Positions 21,625 through 32,165 of a stretch of 64,000 nt of DNA are shown here, piece after piece (the first letter of the stretch is position 1; each line of letters starts with the position of its first letter). This DNA is from Canis aureus (taxonomy: Eukaryota; Chordata; Mammalia; Carnivora; Canidae). Both the position numbers and the translations under genes were made by a program. The DNA lies in contig NC_135622.1 of NCBI RefSeq assembly GCF_053574225.1, positions 34,947,552 through 35,011,551 of the forward strand. The letters run 5' to 3'. A model generated the notes under the pieces. The model searched no databases and was not told the origin of the DNA. It worked only from the letters and a program-made list of their open reading frames with translations.

Positions 21625-22015
21625 TGTGAGTCAAAATGAGCTGGTACCATATGATTTCACTTATATATGGAATCCAAACAAACAAACAAACAAAAAACCA
21701 GACTCTTAAATACAGAGAACAAACTGGTGGTTGCCCAAGAAGAGATTGGGAGGGGTGCGTTGGGTAATATAGGTGAAAGAGATTAAAGAGGTGCAAATTT
21801 CCAGTTACAAAATAAATAAGTCACAGAGATGAAAAGTACAGCACAGGGAATATAGTCAATGATATTGTAATAACATTGTATGGTGACAGATGATGAGTAT
21901 ACTTATCATGTGAGCACTGACTAATGTATATAGTTATCTAATCACTATGTTGCACACACTTGAAACCAATATAACATTGTATCCTAACTATGCTGCAATA
22001 ATTACAAAAATGAGC
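21625..22015 (+). mobile_element. LINE-1 3' end (older L1M/carnivore L1)
   Basis: Contains the L1 3' hallmark phrases 'ccatatgatttcactta', 'acagagaacaaactggtgg', 'gggaatatagtcaatgatattg' and ends near 'tgctgcaataattac'. It is a 5'-truncated copy. The same 3' end occurs again at 22860-23218, so two insertions of related L1s lie side by side. Confidence 0.8.
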
Positions 22016-22139
22016 TGATATCTCTTAAGTGTGGATTTATTATGTATTTAAAATAAATTTTTTTCATCCATTTTTCTTCAGTAACATAAAACTGGGAATT
22101 TTAGATACTACAAATCAAATTTTTCCTTGAAACCTACAA

Positions 22140-23218
22140 TTTAAAAACACATGGAATGCATCAACAAAATGAAAAGACAACTTACTGAATGGGAGATGTT
22201 TGCAAATGATATATCTGATAAGGGATTAATTAATACCCAAAATATATAAAGAACTTCTATAATTGAACACCAAAAAAATAAAGAGAGAATCCTATTTAAA
22301 AATTGGCAGAGGATTCAAGTAGACATTTTTTCAAAGACCTACCTACAGTTGACCAACAGACATATGAAAAGATGCTCAGCCAATAATAATCAGAGAAATG
22401 CATATCGAACCACAATGAAACATCACATTATGCCTATTAGAATGGCTAAACTCAAGACAAGACATTACAAGTGTTGGTGAGGATGTGGAGAGAAAGGAAC
22501 TCTTGTGCACCATTGGGAATATAAATTGGTATAGCCACTGTAGAAAATAGTATGGAAGTTTCTTAGGGAATTAAAAATAGAAATACCATATGATCCAGTT
22601 ATTCCATTATTGGATATTTACTCAAAGACAACAAAAATCCGAATTCAAAAAGATATTGGCACTCCTATGTTCATAACAGCATTATTTACAGTAGACAGGA
22701 TATGGAAGCAAACTAAGTTTCCATTGATAAACAAATGGATAAGGAAGATATGGCACATACATACAATGGAATATTATGCAGCCATCAAAAGGAATGAGAT
22801 CATGCATTGAGACAAGATGAATAGACCTAGAGGCTATCATGCTAGGTAAAATAAGTTAGAGAAAGACAAATACCATATGATTTCACTCACAAGTGGAATC
22901 TAAAACAACAACAACAAATGAATAAACAAACAGAAAGCACAATCAGACATACAAATACAGAGAACAAACTGATAATTGCCAGATGGGAGGGGCAAAATGG
23001 GTGAAGGGGAGGGAGATATAGGCTTCCAGTTATTGAATGAATAAGTCACAGGAATAAGAGATACAGCATAGGGAATATAGTCAATGATACTGTAGTAATG
23101 CTATATGGTGACAGATGATGAGCACAGTACAATGTATAAACTTGCTGAATCACTATGTTGTACACCTGAAACTAATGTAACACTGTATGTCAATTATTCT
23201 CAAATAATAAAATGAAAT
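22140..23218 (+). mobile_element. 5'-truncated LINE-1, ORF2 C-terminal part plus 3' UTR
   Basis: Remnants of L1 ORF2 are readable, for example the frame at 22610-22810 ending in MEYYAAIKRNEIM, the conserved C-terminal region. Before it come 'tggtgaggatgtggagagaaagg' and 'ataccatatgatccag'. Frameshifts and stops show that it is dead. The 3' UTR follows and ends with 'tcaaataataaaatg'. Confidence 0.88.
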
Positions 23219-23488
23219 ATGTATTTCTTATATATTTGATCTTTGTCCGTAGTTCCTGGCTCCCAGCTCCTAAACCCCTTGGAATTTCTTAAGTAGTGAG
23301 AGCAATAAATATGTCTTTTGTTATGTTAATGAAATGACATTGGGACCACACCTAAGGATGGAGTCTGGTAGTCAGGAGAAACAACTGAGTAATTAGAGGA
23401 TTGGAATTTTCAGTCCCAACCAGACCTCCAGGGAGAGGACTGGGGCTGGACAGGAGATTCAGTTCAATCGTTAATGGTCAATGACAAA

Positions 23489-23622
23489 AGGAAGGAAGAG
23501 CTAGTAAGGGAGGAAGAGAGGAAGAAAGGAAGGGAGGAAGGAAGGAAGGTGGAGGGTGGAAGGAAGGAAGGAAAGAAGGAAGGAAGGAAGGAAGGAAGGA
23601 AGGAAGGAAGGAAGGAAGGAAG
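23489..23622 (+). repeat. (GGAA)n microsatellite
   Basis: It begins as an interrupted GGAA/GGGA/AGAA tract, becomes a pure GGAA array from about 23574, and ends at 'ggaaggaagtgagag'. Translated frames here are simple Glu/Lys/Gly or Phe/Leu/Pro/Ser repeats and are not genes. Confidence 0.95.
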
Positions 23623-24275
23623 TGAGAGAGAAAGAGATGGAAGGAGGGACACATGTAATGCATAATCAGCTTTATCACCATTTATAGGATCATCTATTTG
23701 GAATCTACACAGCCCCCTTCCTGTACTTTTTTTTATAAACAGCATTTCTTAACTTTGGGAAATGATCCCTTCCTCTATTCTAGTCATATGTTTTAAAATA
23801 GCTACCATCAATGCCAGCTGAGTTTGGAGGTGAGCTCTGGATCCAAGCAGTGAACTGCTTCTGCTGGTCTTATTTCCAGCTGCCAGGAGGACATTTGTCA
23901 GAAAGAATGGAATCACTGAGTAGCAAATAGCAGGAGCCAGGGTTCGAAGGACAGAGGCTTCCTATGATGGAGTCTTCACCCAGTCACCTCCAAAGTCAAG
24001 CCACAAACCTGTCCTCTCCTGGTTTGGTTAAGAGAGACAATGAATATCCCTTTGCCCAAGCAAGTTTCAGCTGATCTTGAACTGTGATGACATCACCCTT
24101 GGGTGATGTGAATCATCCCCATTTGACTCATACCAAGGGAAACTTTCCCATCTGCCATTCACCAGATGTGTGGCTTTGGCATCATTGAAAGTAACTTCCA
24201 AAGAATAAAGCTCATTTGAGGGCACTTCTTTCATCTAGAGGGCCAAATGGAATCAACTAGGTCAAGAAGAGAATG

Positions 24276-24278
24276 ACT

Positions 24279-24309
<31 letters not shown>

Positions 24310-24378
24310 TCTATTATTTATTTATTTATTTAATTTGAGAGAGAGAGAGAGAGCATGAGCAATGGGACAGAGAGAGAG
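24276..24378 (-). mobile_element. Truncated Can-SINE, tail and pyrimidine part only
   Basis: A long (TTTA)n stretch, then TTTAATTTGAGAGAGAGAGAG and 'catgagcaatgggacagag', corresponds to the reversed 3' part of a Can-SINE. The head and tRNA part are missing, so it is 5' truncated. Confidence 0.6.
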
Positions 24379-24436
24379 GGATAATTACTTTATTTATTTA
24401 TTTATTTATTTATTTATTTTTTGGATAATTACTTTA
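24379..24436 (-). repeat. T-rich tail-only insertion with 14-bp direct repeat
   Basis: GGATAATTACTTTA occurs at 24379-24392 and 24423-24436 with only a 30-base TTTA/T tract between. On the complement the right junction reads TTT/AAAG, like a LINE-1 endonuclease site. It immediately adjoins the truncated SINE. Confidence 0.55.
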
Positions 24437-24782
24437 AATGACTGGGCTTGGTCTTTGCAATTATTTTTTATAACTAATACAATTGGGAATATTAAGCCCA
24501 ATCAGGGAAAGCTTTTCTAAAGGAAACCTCCAAGCTGATATCACTGGGCTGAGAGAAATTATGGATTATTTTATAGTAAGTGGTCTGTACTCAGGGCTTT
24601 GTAGCAAAACACAATTTTAGGAAAACCTAGTAAAAAAGAAACCAATTTCTCAGGCTTTTTTAGTTTCTTGCTTTTTTGTTTTCCTCCTCATTCTTCTCTG
24701 GTTTCTTGGGTTCATCACGTAGACATTTGCTAAACAAACAGCAGATATGGGCACATGGCTACGTGTTGGCATGACAATCCCA

Positions 24783-25125
24783 GTGTCAGTTTGGGCTGCT
24801 TTAACAAGATACCATTGAATGTGTAACTTGAACAACAGGAATTTATTTTATCATAGTTCTGGGGGCTAGAAGTCTGAGATCAGGGTGCCAGCAACACTGG
24901 GTTCTCATGAGACTATCATGAGACTGAGAGAGAAAAAAAGAGTAAGCTTCCTGATGGCTCTTCCTAAAAGGGCACTAATCCTGTCCTAAGCACCCCACCT
25001 TCATGACCTCATCTAAAACTGGCCACGTCCCAAAGCTCCCATATCTAAGTACTAACAGATTGGAAGTTAGGGGCTTTAACATATGAATCTGATGGAGACA
25101 TGATTCAACTCATTGTGCCCCCTTA
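24783..25125 (-). mobile_element. MaLR LTR (MLT1/MST type)
   Basis: Reversed MaLR landmarks: 'gtcagtttgggctgctttaac', 'ggaatttattttatcatagttctggggg', 'tagaagtctgagatcagggtgcc', 'ggcactaatcctgtcc', 'tcatgacctcatct' and 'aggggctttaacatatgaa'. No internal region is attached. Confidence 0.75.
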
Positions 25126-25239
25126 GATTGCTGGTTTTTAGAGATTAACCTATTAGTCATCCTAAGAGTTCAAAAGAATTAACTATCAAAATATATTTTC
25201 ATCTGTTGTTCAGCCAGGGAAGTGTGAGGGAATGAACAG

Positions 25240-25410
25240 TTCTCTTAGAGCCAGAAATCTCAGTTCAAGCTTTGCCTAGACTCTATATTTAATTAGGTTA
25301 CTTGACTATTTTGAGCCTCAGTTTCCCCTTCTGTAAAAGTGAGATAGTAAATATCTGCTTTACATGGATAAACAGGATAATACATGTGAAAGGATAGTTA
25401 CGAAATATTC
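25240..25410 (+). repeat. MIR
   Basis: 'cagttcaagctttgcctag', 'ggttacttgactattttgagcc' and 'tcagtttccccttctgtaaa' are the MIR core, followed by 'gataatacatgtgaaagg'. Confidence 0.75.
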
Positions 25411-27149
25411 TTAACCACCTGGCTTTAAAAGATCTATGGTGAATAATCACCTTAATTTTTCAACCCTCCAAGGCATCAGTCATTAGTGTGAATTAATCAA
25501 TCCGTTTGCTTCTTCTAGGATTAGCCCTGAAGAGATGGGGCTGGGGGTCCTTCTGGAAGGTGGGGTACATAACAGTAAAAGAAAACTTTGATGGTATTGC
25601 AAAAGAAGATTAAATTGGATATCTAGAGACTAGGACAAAGTATCCGTGAGCAGTGAGGTTAGGCTGGTCAGCAGGAAAGGGTCCCAAAAGGATACAGGAG
25701 AAAAAGAAGTAGTCAGCTTCATGGTTTTGCAAAACTCAGTTCTGGAGACTGAGTTCCCGGCTCTCCAAAAAGCTCCCTTCCCTTCCCCTGTGACACAAAT
25801 GCAGGCAGGAATCCCTGTCACACCTAACAATCAGCGCATCTGAAGCAGAAGAGGGGAATAGAGGTTGGAGGGTCCCGTTTGGCTGAGGCCCACCCACCAT
25901 CACCACAGCAGCTCCTGAGCCAGAGAATAAGCCAGCCGCGCTCAGGGCCAGCTGTAGTCTGCAGAGCTCCAGAGCAGATGCTGCCGGCCTGCGCTTTGCT
26001 GTGAGGCATCATTGTAACTCTCTGGCAGGAAGCGCCTCTGGAAGGCAAAGAAACAGAGACCAGACACCTAACTTCATAAAAACTAACAAGTGTCTAATCC
26101 TCCCAGCGGCTTGCTTGTACAGCTGTACCCGTTGCTTGTGACATCTCCTTGAGCCGCGCGCTCGCCAACCGGGATGCTCCAGGAGAACAGTCTTTCACCA
26201 AGGGACAGACGAAACCAAACACCACCAGGGATTCTTTCCAAAAGTGATCGGAGAATGCCCCTCCTCTCAAGATTACTTGATCCAACAACATTCTTCTTAC
26301 TAATATTCCTCTGTCAGAGACCATGAATTTCAAATGACAAAACTATTTTCTGGAATCTTCCACATTGTAACTGCCTATTAATTACCTCCACTTGTCAGTT
26401 GGCCCCACACGCAGGGCTTAAATGTTTAGTCTGCAGTTTATACAGTCATTCTCCTGCTTCATAATTACTCGCCAGAATCACTTAGGTCTGAAGACATCGC
26501 CACAAAGTCTATGCTTTTCCTTGTCTTATAACAATGCATTATCAGGTCTGCATTCATAAGCCTTTTTCAGGGACTGTGCTGGAACTTTATGCATTACCTG
26601 TCCTTTGAGTAAATTCCCAATTGTACACCTACTTCTCAGGCTCTTGGATCAGGGCCCAGGTGAGTGGGTTCTAGGGGTCATGAGGAGGAGAAGCCCTCTC
26701 CGTGTCTACTGTGCACACAGAGGACGTTTCCTCTGGGGCTTCAACAATATTCGCTCCATTTTCTAAAGCGACCTCCCTGGTTGGAATAGTAATGAGTTTT
26801 AAGGAGCTCTCACATGGCCTAGCACACTCACCTGCCATGCCTAGACTTGCATCAGACTCGGACCAGTGGGGTCAGGAGGGATAGGCCTAGCCCATGGGAA
26901 TGGACTCTTGGCTTCAAGGGAAAAGCAGAAAGGGAAAGAAGGCCCTGAAGACCTGAGGGAAATGTGGATTCCAGAGATGGTTACCATTTCAGAGCAAGGT
27001 TTTCGTGGTGCATCGTGAGTCTCCTACCCCAAAGGTCAAGGCCCTCAATAGCCCAACACACAGGCTATTTCCAGTGCTCTCTCAGATTATTCACCAGCTG
27101 AAAGTCTCTCAGCCAGATTGGTTTATTTGTCCTTCTTTCCTAGGCCCGG
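25411..27149. other. Intergenic, repeat-free stretch with a GC-richer patch
   Basis: No gene is seen. 25860-26180 is GC-richer with several CpGs ('cagccgcgctcag', 'gagccgcgcgctcgcc') and holds a 12-bp palindrome centred on an E-box (GTACAGCTGTAC, 26117-26128). 26340-26580 has homeobox-like TAATTA and SOX-like AACAATG motifs. Lack of repeats over 1.7 kb makes it an enhancer candidate, by inference only. Confidence 0.4.
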
Positions 27150-27480
27150 ATCTTTGGCCACCTCTGTTGTTCTACTCAGGCCTCATGCTGGAATGTCCCT
27201 TTTCAATACTCACCTCAAATCTACCTCCTCCTGAGAGGCTTTCCTTTCTTGCCAATCCCAGATAATCTCTCCCCCTCAGAAACAACTCCATGAATACCAT
27301 TTATAAAGTAATCACCCCTGTCTTGTGTGGTTATCTTCAGGTGGCATTCGTGTCTTTTACAGTCACGTAACTTTGCATTGTTGGTGTGTTTTCTTTACAA
27401 ACATAATTTTCTTGAAGGCAAGGATCTTGTCATATTACCCTCACCTCTCTCACAGCTTCAACAATAATATGCAGTAAGGA
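27150..27480 (+). repeat. L2 3' end
   Basis: 'cctcctcctgagaggctttcc' with 'aataccatttataaagtaatc' and 'cataattttcttgaaggcaagg' with 'atcttgtc' match the L2 3' region, which encodes the last part of the LINE and its UTR. Strongly diverged. Confidence 0.55.
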
Positions 27481-29689
27481 TCTTTACTGGACTTAGTTCT
27501 TTGGCTGCATCACACTCAGAATTTACAGATTCTTTTCTTTCCTAGCAAAATCCAAGTAAAAATCAGTGGAACAGTGATTCAGGCCCTGTAGCAATAGTGC
27601 TTCCTCAGTTCCTTTACTGATTGGTACTAGGATCTTAGGGGTTGCCTTTGTTTTCTTACGCCTGCATTCTATGTACCGGCTACCAGAATATGCATAATAA
27701 ATTGTTTGGGATGCATGTGTGTGTTTTGCTAGAATGAGAGCCAACTTACTCTCTACTGTCTGTGAAAAGGGGAATTAGTCATGGTTACTGAAAAGAGGAG
27801 AACACATTCAAAGTAAATATCAGTGCATGAGATCGCTTTTCACTAAAACCCTGAACACCCACATGAGCCTGAATTTGTAAATATTTACTGTAAGTTATGG
27901 TAAAAAATATTGGCTTCTCAAGCTCTATTGCTGCCAAAATATTTCTTTCCTTCATGCCTGCCCAGTGTTCTGGCCTGTGGCTGGCAATGTACCTTCTGTC
28001 TTAAGTTAACTTCATAGCAATGGTCAAGCTGTGAGTGTACTTTTGGGTAGTGTAGAGGAATAAAGACAGAGAGAGAGAGAAAAAAAAAGAAGGAAATTTG
28101 AAAAAATAATTAAAGTGATAACATAATGAATGACAAAAGTACTATTTCCGATGATGTCTGACATCTACCATATGAATTAAACAAAACATTTTACCTTTAA
28201 ACACAAAAATCTTATAAAGAGCCTGGGCAAAGACAATCCCCAAAGCTGACAGATTCACCTGGGCTTCACTCTGCTCGTAAGTGCAAAGAATGCCCTCTGT
28301 TCCCCTCCCCACAAATTCAGGACCTTATTCTCCTTATTCAGGACACTTATTCAGGACACCTTATTCAGGACACTTATTCTCCTGACCTCATGGGGAAGGT
28401 TATGGCAGAACTAAAATTCTCACTAAGGCCACCCACCCAGAAGCTAGTTGCCCACTATCTCTGTCTTCTGGTACCTGAGCCCACATGAACAATCCTTATT
28501 TTTATGTTGAATCAACTTGGATTCAGAACTTACATTTTTCTGAGTTCTCCAAAGAAAGCCACTAACACAAAACTATAAGGAGCAATGACCCCTCTACTAA
28601 AGGTGTTATAGAAGAGTTGGAGGGAGCCAGATGGGTTACAGTACATATCTCACAGCAACAATTGACGCCCACCAATTATTTTTGATCTGCCAAATGCCCT
28701 TTGTTGGCCACTAGACTACTGTGAATTACCCTCTCTGTTTTTCTCCCAGCAGAGCCCACCTCCAGCACAAGGGTTACACCAGAGCAGGCATAGAAGAGGG
28801 GTTCCCCATCCTACCCCTGAACCCTTCTAGGGGAATTGGTCTGTATTAACCTCAATAGTCTCTATCATATGGGATTTTAGACCATGGGGAGATATTTAGG
28901 GCATAATATCTTTCTGCAATGACAATCTTTCTGCAAAAGATCAGATAACCCAGATTGTTGTGCCCATCCCTTTAGTACATATAGCCTTAATAAGACTTAA
29001 AGCCATCTGAGCTTAGCCTCGAGAATAAGGCAGAGGCCAGTGCCAGAGGGCTCCATAATTTGCAGTCAGTGTAAAGGGAAAATGTGGGGCCTCTTGTTCA
29101 GAAATTATTAGCAATTTTGAGACAGCGCCCTCAGATCATTAAATCAAGTGCAGGCCCTCCTAAGAATGGGGTCCTGTGGGACTGCACAACCTGTATGCCT
29201 GTGAAGGTGGACCTGTTATGAAAGTTACAGGAATTATAACCATATACATGAAATGTGTGCCATTTGTGGTCAATTACTGTGCAGCATAATAACAGTGGTG
29301 CATTTCATAATTATGTAAGTAAAAATATGTAATCATTACATAAACACTGCCTTGGAATAATACAATGCCAGGTATTGTTTTTACTAGGTGCAGGATTTAC
29401 TTTTGGAGAATTAAACCCTGTTAATATGCAGACAGCCTTCACCTCATGGCCATTCCTCTGCTCACACGTTTTACTTTGAAGAGTTTCTGGATGTTGTGAC
29501 TCAAAAAAAAGCATCATCTTAAACAGCATCAATCAAGATCAGGAGTAGTGGATTTTGGAGATGAAAATCAGTCTCCTTCCTACCATTTTATTCAGGACAC
29601 ACTAGTTAATTAAAATTACACTAAGAGTCAGTCACATTAAGAGAAGTGGTACCTACACTTTTGGATTTTCTACACCAGTTAATTTTCCC
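27481..29689. other. Intergenic, nothing recognised apart from a short tandem repeat
   Basis: No gene or clear interspersed repeat. It includes the tandem repeat at 28320-28384 and a short GA/A tract near 28070-28090. Confidence 0.45.
28320..28384 (+). repeat. Short tandem repeat of a TTATTCAGGACAC unit
   Basis: TTATTCAGGACAC recurs three times, with spacing of about 14-16 bases, bracketed by 'ttattctcct' at both ends of the array. This looks like a local duplication giving a small minisatellite. Confidence 0.7.
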
Positions 29690-29706
29690 AGAAATGTAAG
29701 AGATGG

Positions 29707-29891
29707 GGCACCTGGGTGGCTCAACTGGTTAAGCATCTGCCTTTGGCTCAGGTCATGATCTCAGGGTCCTGGTATTGAGTCCTGCATCAGGCTCCCTGCT
29801 AAGTGGGGAGTCTGCTTCTCCGTCTGTCCTTCTCCCTGACTCATGCTCATTCTCTCTCACAGAAATAGATAAAATCTTTAAAAAATAAAAA
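29707..29891 (+). mobile_element. Can-SINE with 17-bp target duplication
   Basis: Head 'gggcacctgggtggctcaac', core, pyrimidine tract and A-rich tail. AGAAATGTAAGAGATGG at 29690-29706 matches AGAAATGTAGGAGATGG at 29892-29908 with one mismatch. Confidence 0.9.
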
Positions 29892-29908
29892 AGAAATGTA
29901 GGAGATGG

Positions 29909-30939
29909 GCATAAAGTTGACACATTTTAATTTTGCCATGTAAGGACATCTTGAAATTAAATGAATTTATGTTACAAGTGACTGACTCCCATTGCCATTT
30001 TTCCTCACTTAGCCAGACAGGTGAAAATTCTTCCTCTATCATCAGCATGGTTGGAGGACTGACACTTACGCACTACGGGTCTAAGGACCAGTGGCTACAG
30101 CAATGTCTATAAAGAAGATTGAAGTATCATTTTGCTTTAACATGCATGATTCCTTGCAACACTTTATGGCCCATTCTTTGCTTTGGAGGAACAATTCATT
30201 TTATATGATCATCTGGATGTCAACCTTCCCCTCCCTCTGCACCTCCCTGGCTCTATTTCTTAGAGATTTGGTTGAACCTGGCCCAAATCCCAAATCTATC
30301 TCCTTGGACCCTCAGAAGTCCTTGTCATGCTTCTAGAAGTGCCTATGCTTTGCTTTTCTCTTTGCCTCCCTGTCCCAATATTCAAATGGAAGGTCTCTGG
30401 TTCAAATCTATCCATTGTTTCCATGATAAAAGAATCATCTATTCTGTTTGAGCTCTTTAGGATTTAGGCAATCTTATGGAGATTTGTTGGCATGTGGTCT
30501 TCAGCTGTGGTCCTCATTTCACCTCCATCCTCCCCTCCTCTTTGTCATCCCTAATCTCCCTGGGACTTCAGGTAAACCCCCTTTCTCTTGCAGGACAGTC
30601 CTGCCCCCAAGCAGATCCCTTAGATACCCAGCAGTACTTAGTGTCTATGACAGCTTGGCTTCCAAACCAATTCCTCCCTACAGAAATTCTGGTGGATTTA
30701 ATGTTTCTCCACTCATTTCATATCATTAACTAATTCCACACGCTGTTGAAACTTTCCCTAGTTACCTTAGGTTTAAATAATCTCCTGTTCATCAGAATTT
30801 AAGCACTGCTAAGGGTTGTACATACTGTATCATATAATCCATTGTCCAGCATGCTTCACTCAATTTTCTTGTGTATTTGTCCCTCAGTGAGACTGCGATG
30901 TTTGTGCGGGTGAGGGCAGTAATTCTTACATCTCTAACC
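29909..30939. other. Intergenic, nothing recognised
   Basis: No supported gene. Overlapping frames of 85-93 codons at about 30448-30733 lie in C/T-rich sequence and have no recognisable motif. Some of it may be very old L2. Confidence 0.4.
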
Positions 30940-31345
30940 ATTCATTCAGCAAGCAAGCCTTTGGGTGTGTCCTATGTGCCAGGCACACCTAATCCACATG
31001 GCAGCACCTGCCCTTGAGGAGCTTATGGCTTAGGAAGGGACAGAAGCAGATATACCACCAGATGACTTACAATATGCTGCAGGAAGTATTCTAATAGAGA
31101 TGTGAACACAGTTTATGGGAACCCAGAAGAGTAAAAATGAACTCTACCCAGAAGAGTTAGAAAGGGCCTCTGCAGGATGTGTAAGAGCTCCTAGAGGAAG
31201 GGCATTGTAGGCAGGAAGATTAAAATATATAAAAGCACAGAGAGAGGAAGTTATGTATGAAAAACTAAAGTTCAATGTGACTAGGGCATGGAGCTTCTAG
31301 AACAGATGGGAAAGAAGTAAGTAAGGAGCAGATGTCAGGATGGAC
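30940..31345 (-). repeat. L2 3' end, reversed
   Basis: 'ttcattcagcaagcaagcc' with 'ctatgtgccaggcac' and 'ccttgaggagcttatgg' is the reversed L2 3' end (L2 normally ends with ..TGAATGAATGAA). The following 'agggcctctgcaggatg' and 'gggcattgtaggcagg' continue it. Confidence 0.7.
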
Positions 31346-31435
31346 CATAAAAAAAGTCTTCTGAATTTCTCATAGCTCTGGCCTTACCGGATATAGTCTG
31401 TGCTTAATAAATAAATAACAATGGTGTGCTTTTAT

Positions 31436-31872
31436 ACAACACTTTACCATCTACCAAGAATTTTTACATTCATGATCCTTGTTCTCACAACAGCCCTGTA
31501 GATGAAGATCTCCCCTCAATTTACAGATGATCAAACTGAGGTTTGGGAGAGGTTTAGTGATGTGCTTCAAGTCCCTCAGCTAAGTCCTATCTGGTGAGAC
31601 TCCAATCTAGCTCTTTTTTAAAAAAAGATTTTATTTATTTTTAAAAAGATTTTGTTTGTTTGTTTATTTTTTTATTCATGCGAGACACACAGAGAGAGGC
31701 AGAGACATAGGCAGAGAGAGAAGCAGGCTCCCTGCGAGGAGCCGGATGTGGGATGTGGGAATCAATCCCAGGACCCAGGAATCATGCCTTGAACTGAAGG
31801 CAGACGGTAAACTACTGAGCCATCCAGGCATCCGTCTAATCTAGCTCTTAATTCTGGGCCCCAAAACTCTTT
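31436..31872 (-). repeat. MIR, reversed, split by a SINE
   Basis: 'cctcaatttacagatgatc' with 'aaactgaggtttgggagagg' and 'aagtccctcagctaagt' are reversed MIR. The match resumes after the SINE with 'agctcttaattctgggcccc'. Confidence 0.6.
31616..31837 (-). mobile_element. SINEC with double A-rich tail, inserted in MIR
   Basis: The left part has two consecutive A/T-rich tail-like blocks ('aaaaaaagattttattta', then 'aaaaagattttgtttg'). Then come the reversed pyrimidine tract, core and head ('gagccatccaggcatcc'). AATCTAGCTCTT flanks it at 31604-31615 and 31838-31849. Confidence 0.9.
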
Positions 31873-31954
31873 CCACCATCCAGATAGCAGGTGAGCGGGC
31901 CCATGCTTACTGTTGCTACAAAGCCTTGTAGAGCAAAACTCAGAGCAATTTAAT

Positions 31955-32165
31955 GGGAAGAGAATAAGCTTTACAGCCATAATACCCAAGTTCAAGTCCT
32001 AGCTCTATCACTTACGACCCATGTAACCTAAGGAAAATGACAAAACCTCCCAGCCTCTGTTTTGACATCTGTCAACAGTATTATGTGAAAAACTTTCTTC
32101 ACAGAACCACTGATGAGATCAGAGCACCCAGCCCTGACATAAATTAGAAGTCGCTCCATCAATAC
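31955..32165 (+). repeat. MIR
   Basis: 'acccaagttcaagtcctagc', 'ctatcacttacgacccatg', 'aacctcccagcctctgtttt' and 'gacatctgtcaacagta' follow the MIR core. Confidence 0.65.

Noticed and set aside
23464..23745. Simple Glu/Lys and Phe/Leu/Pro/Ser frames
   Set aside because: Translation of a GGAA microsatellite.
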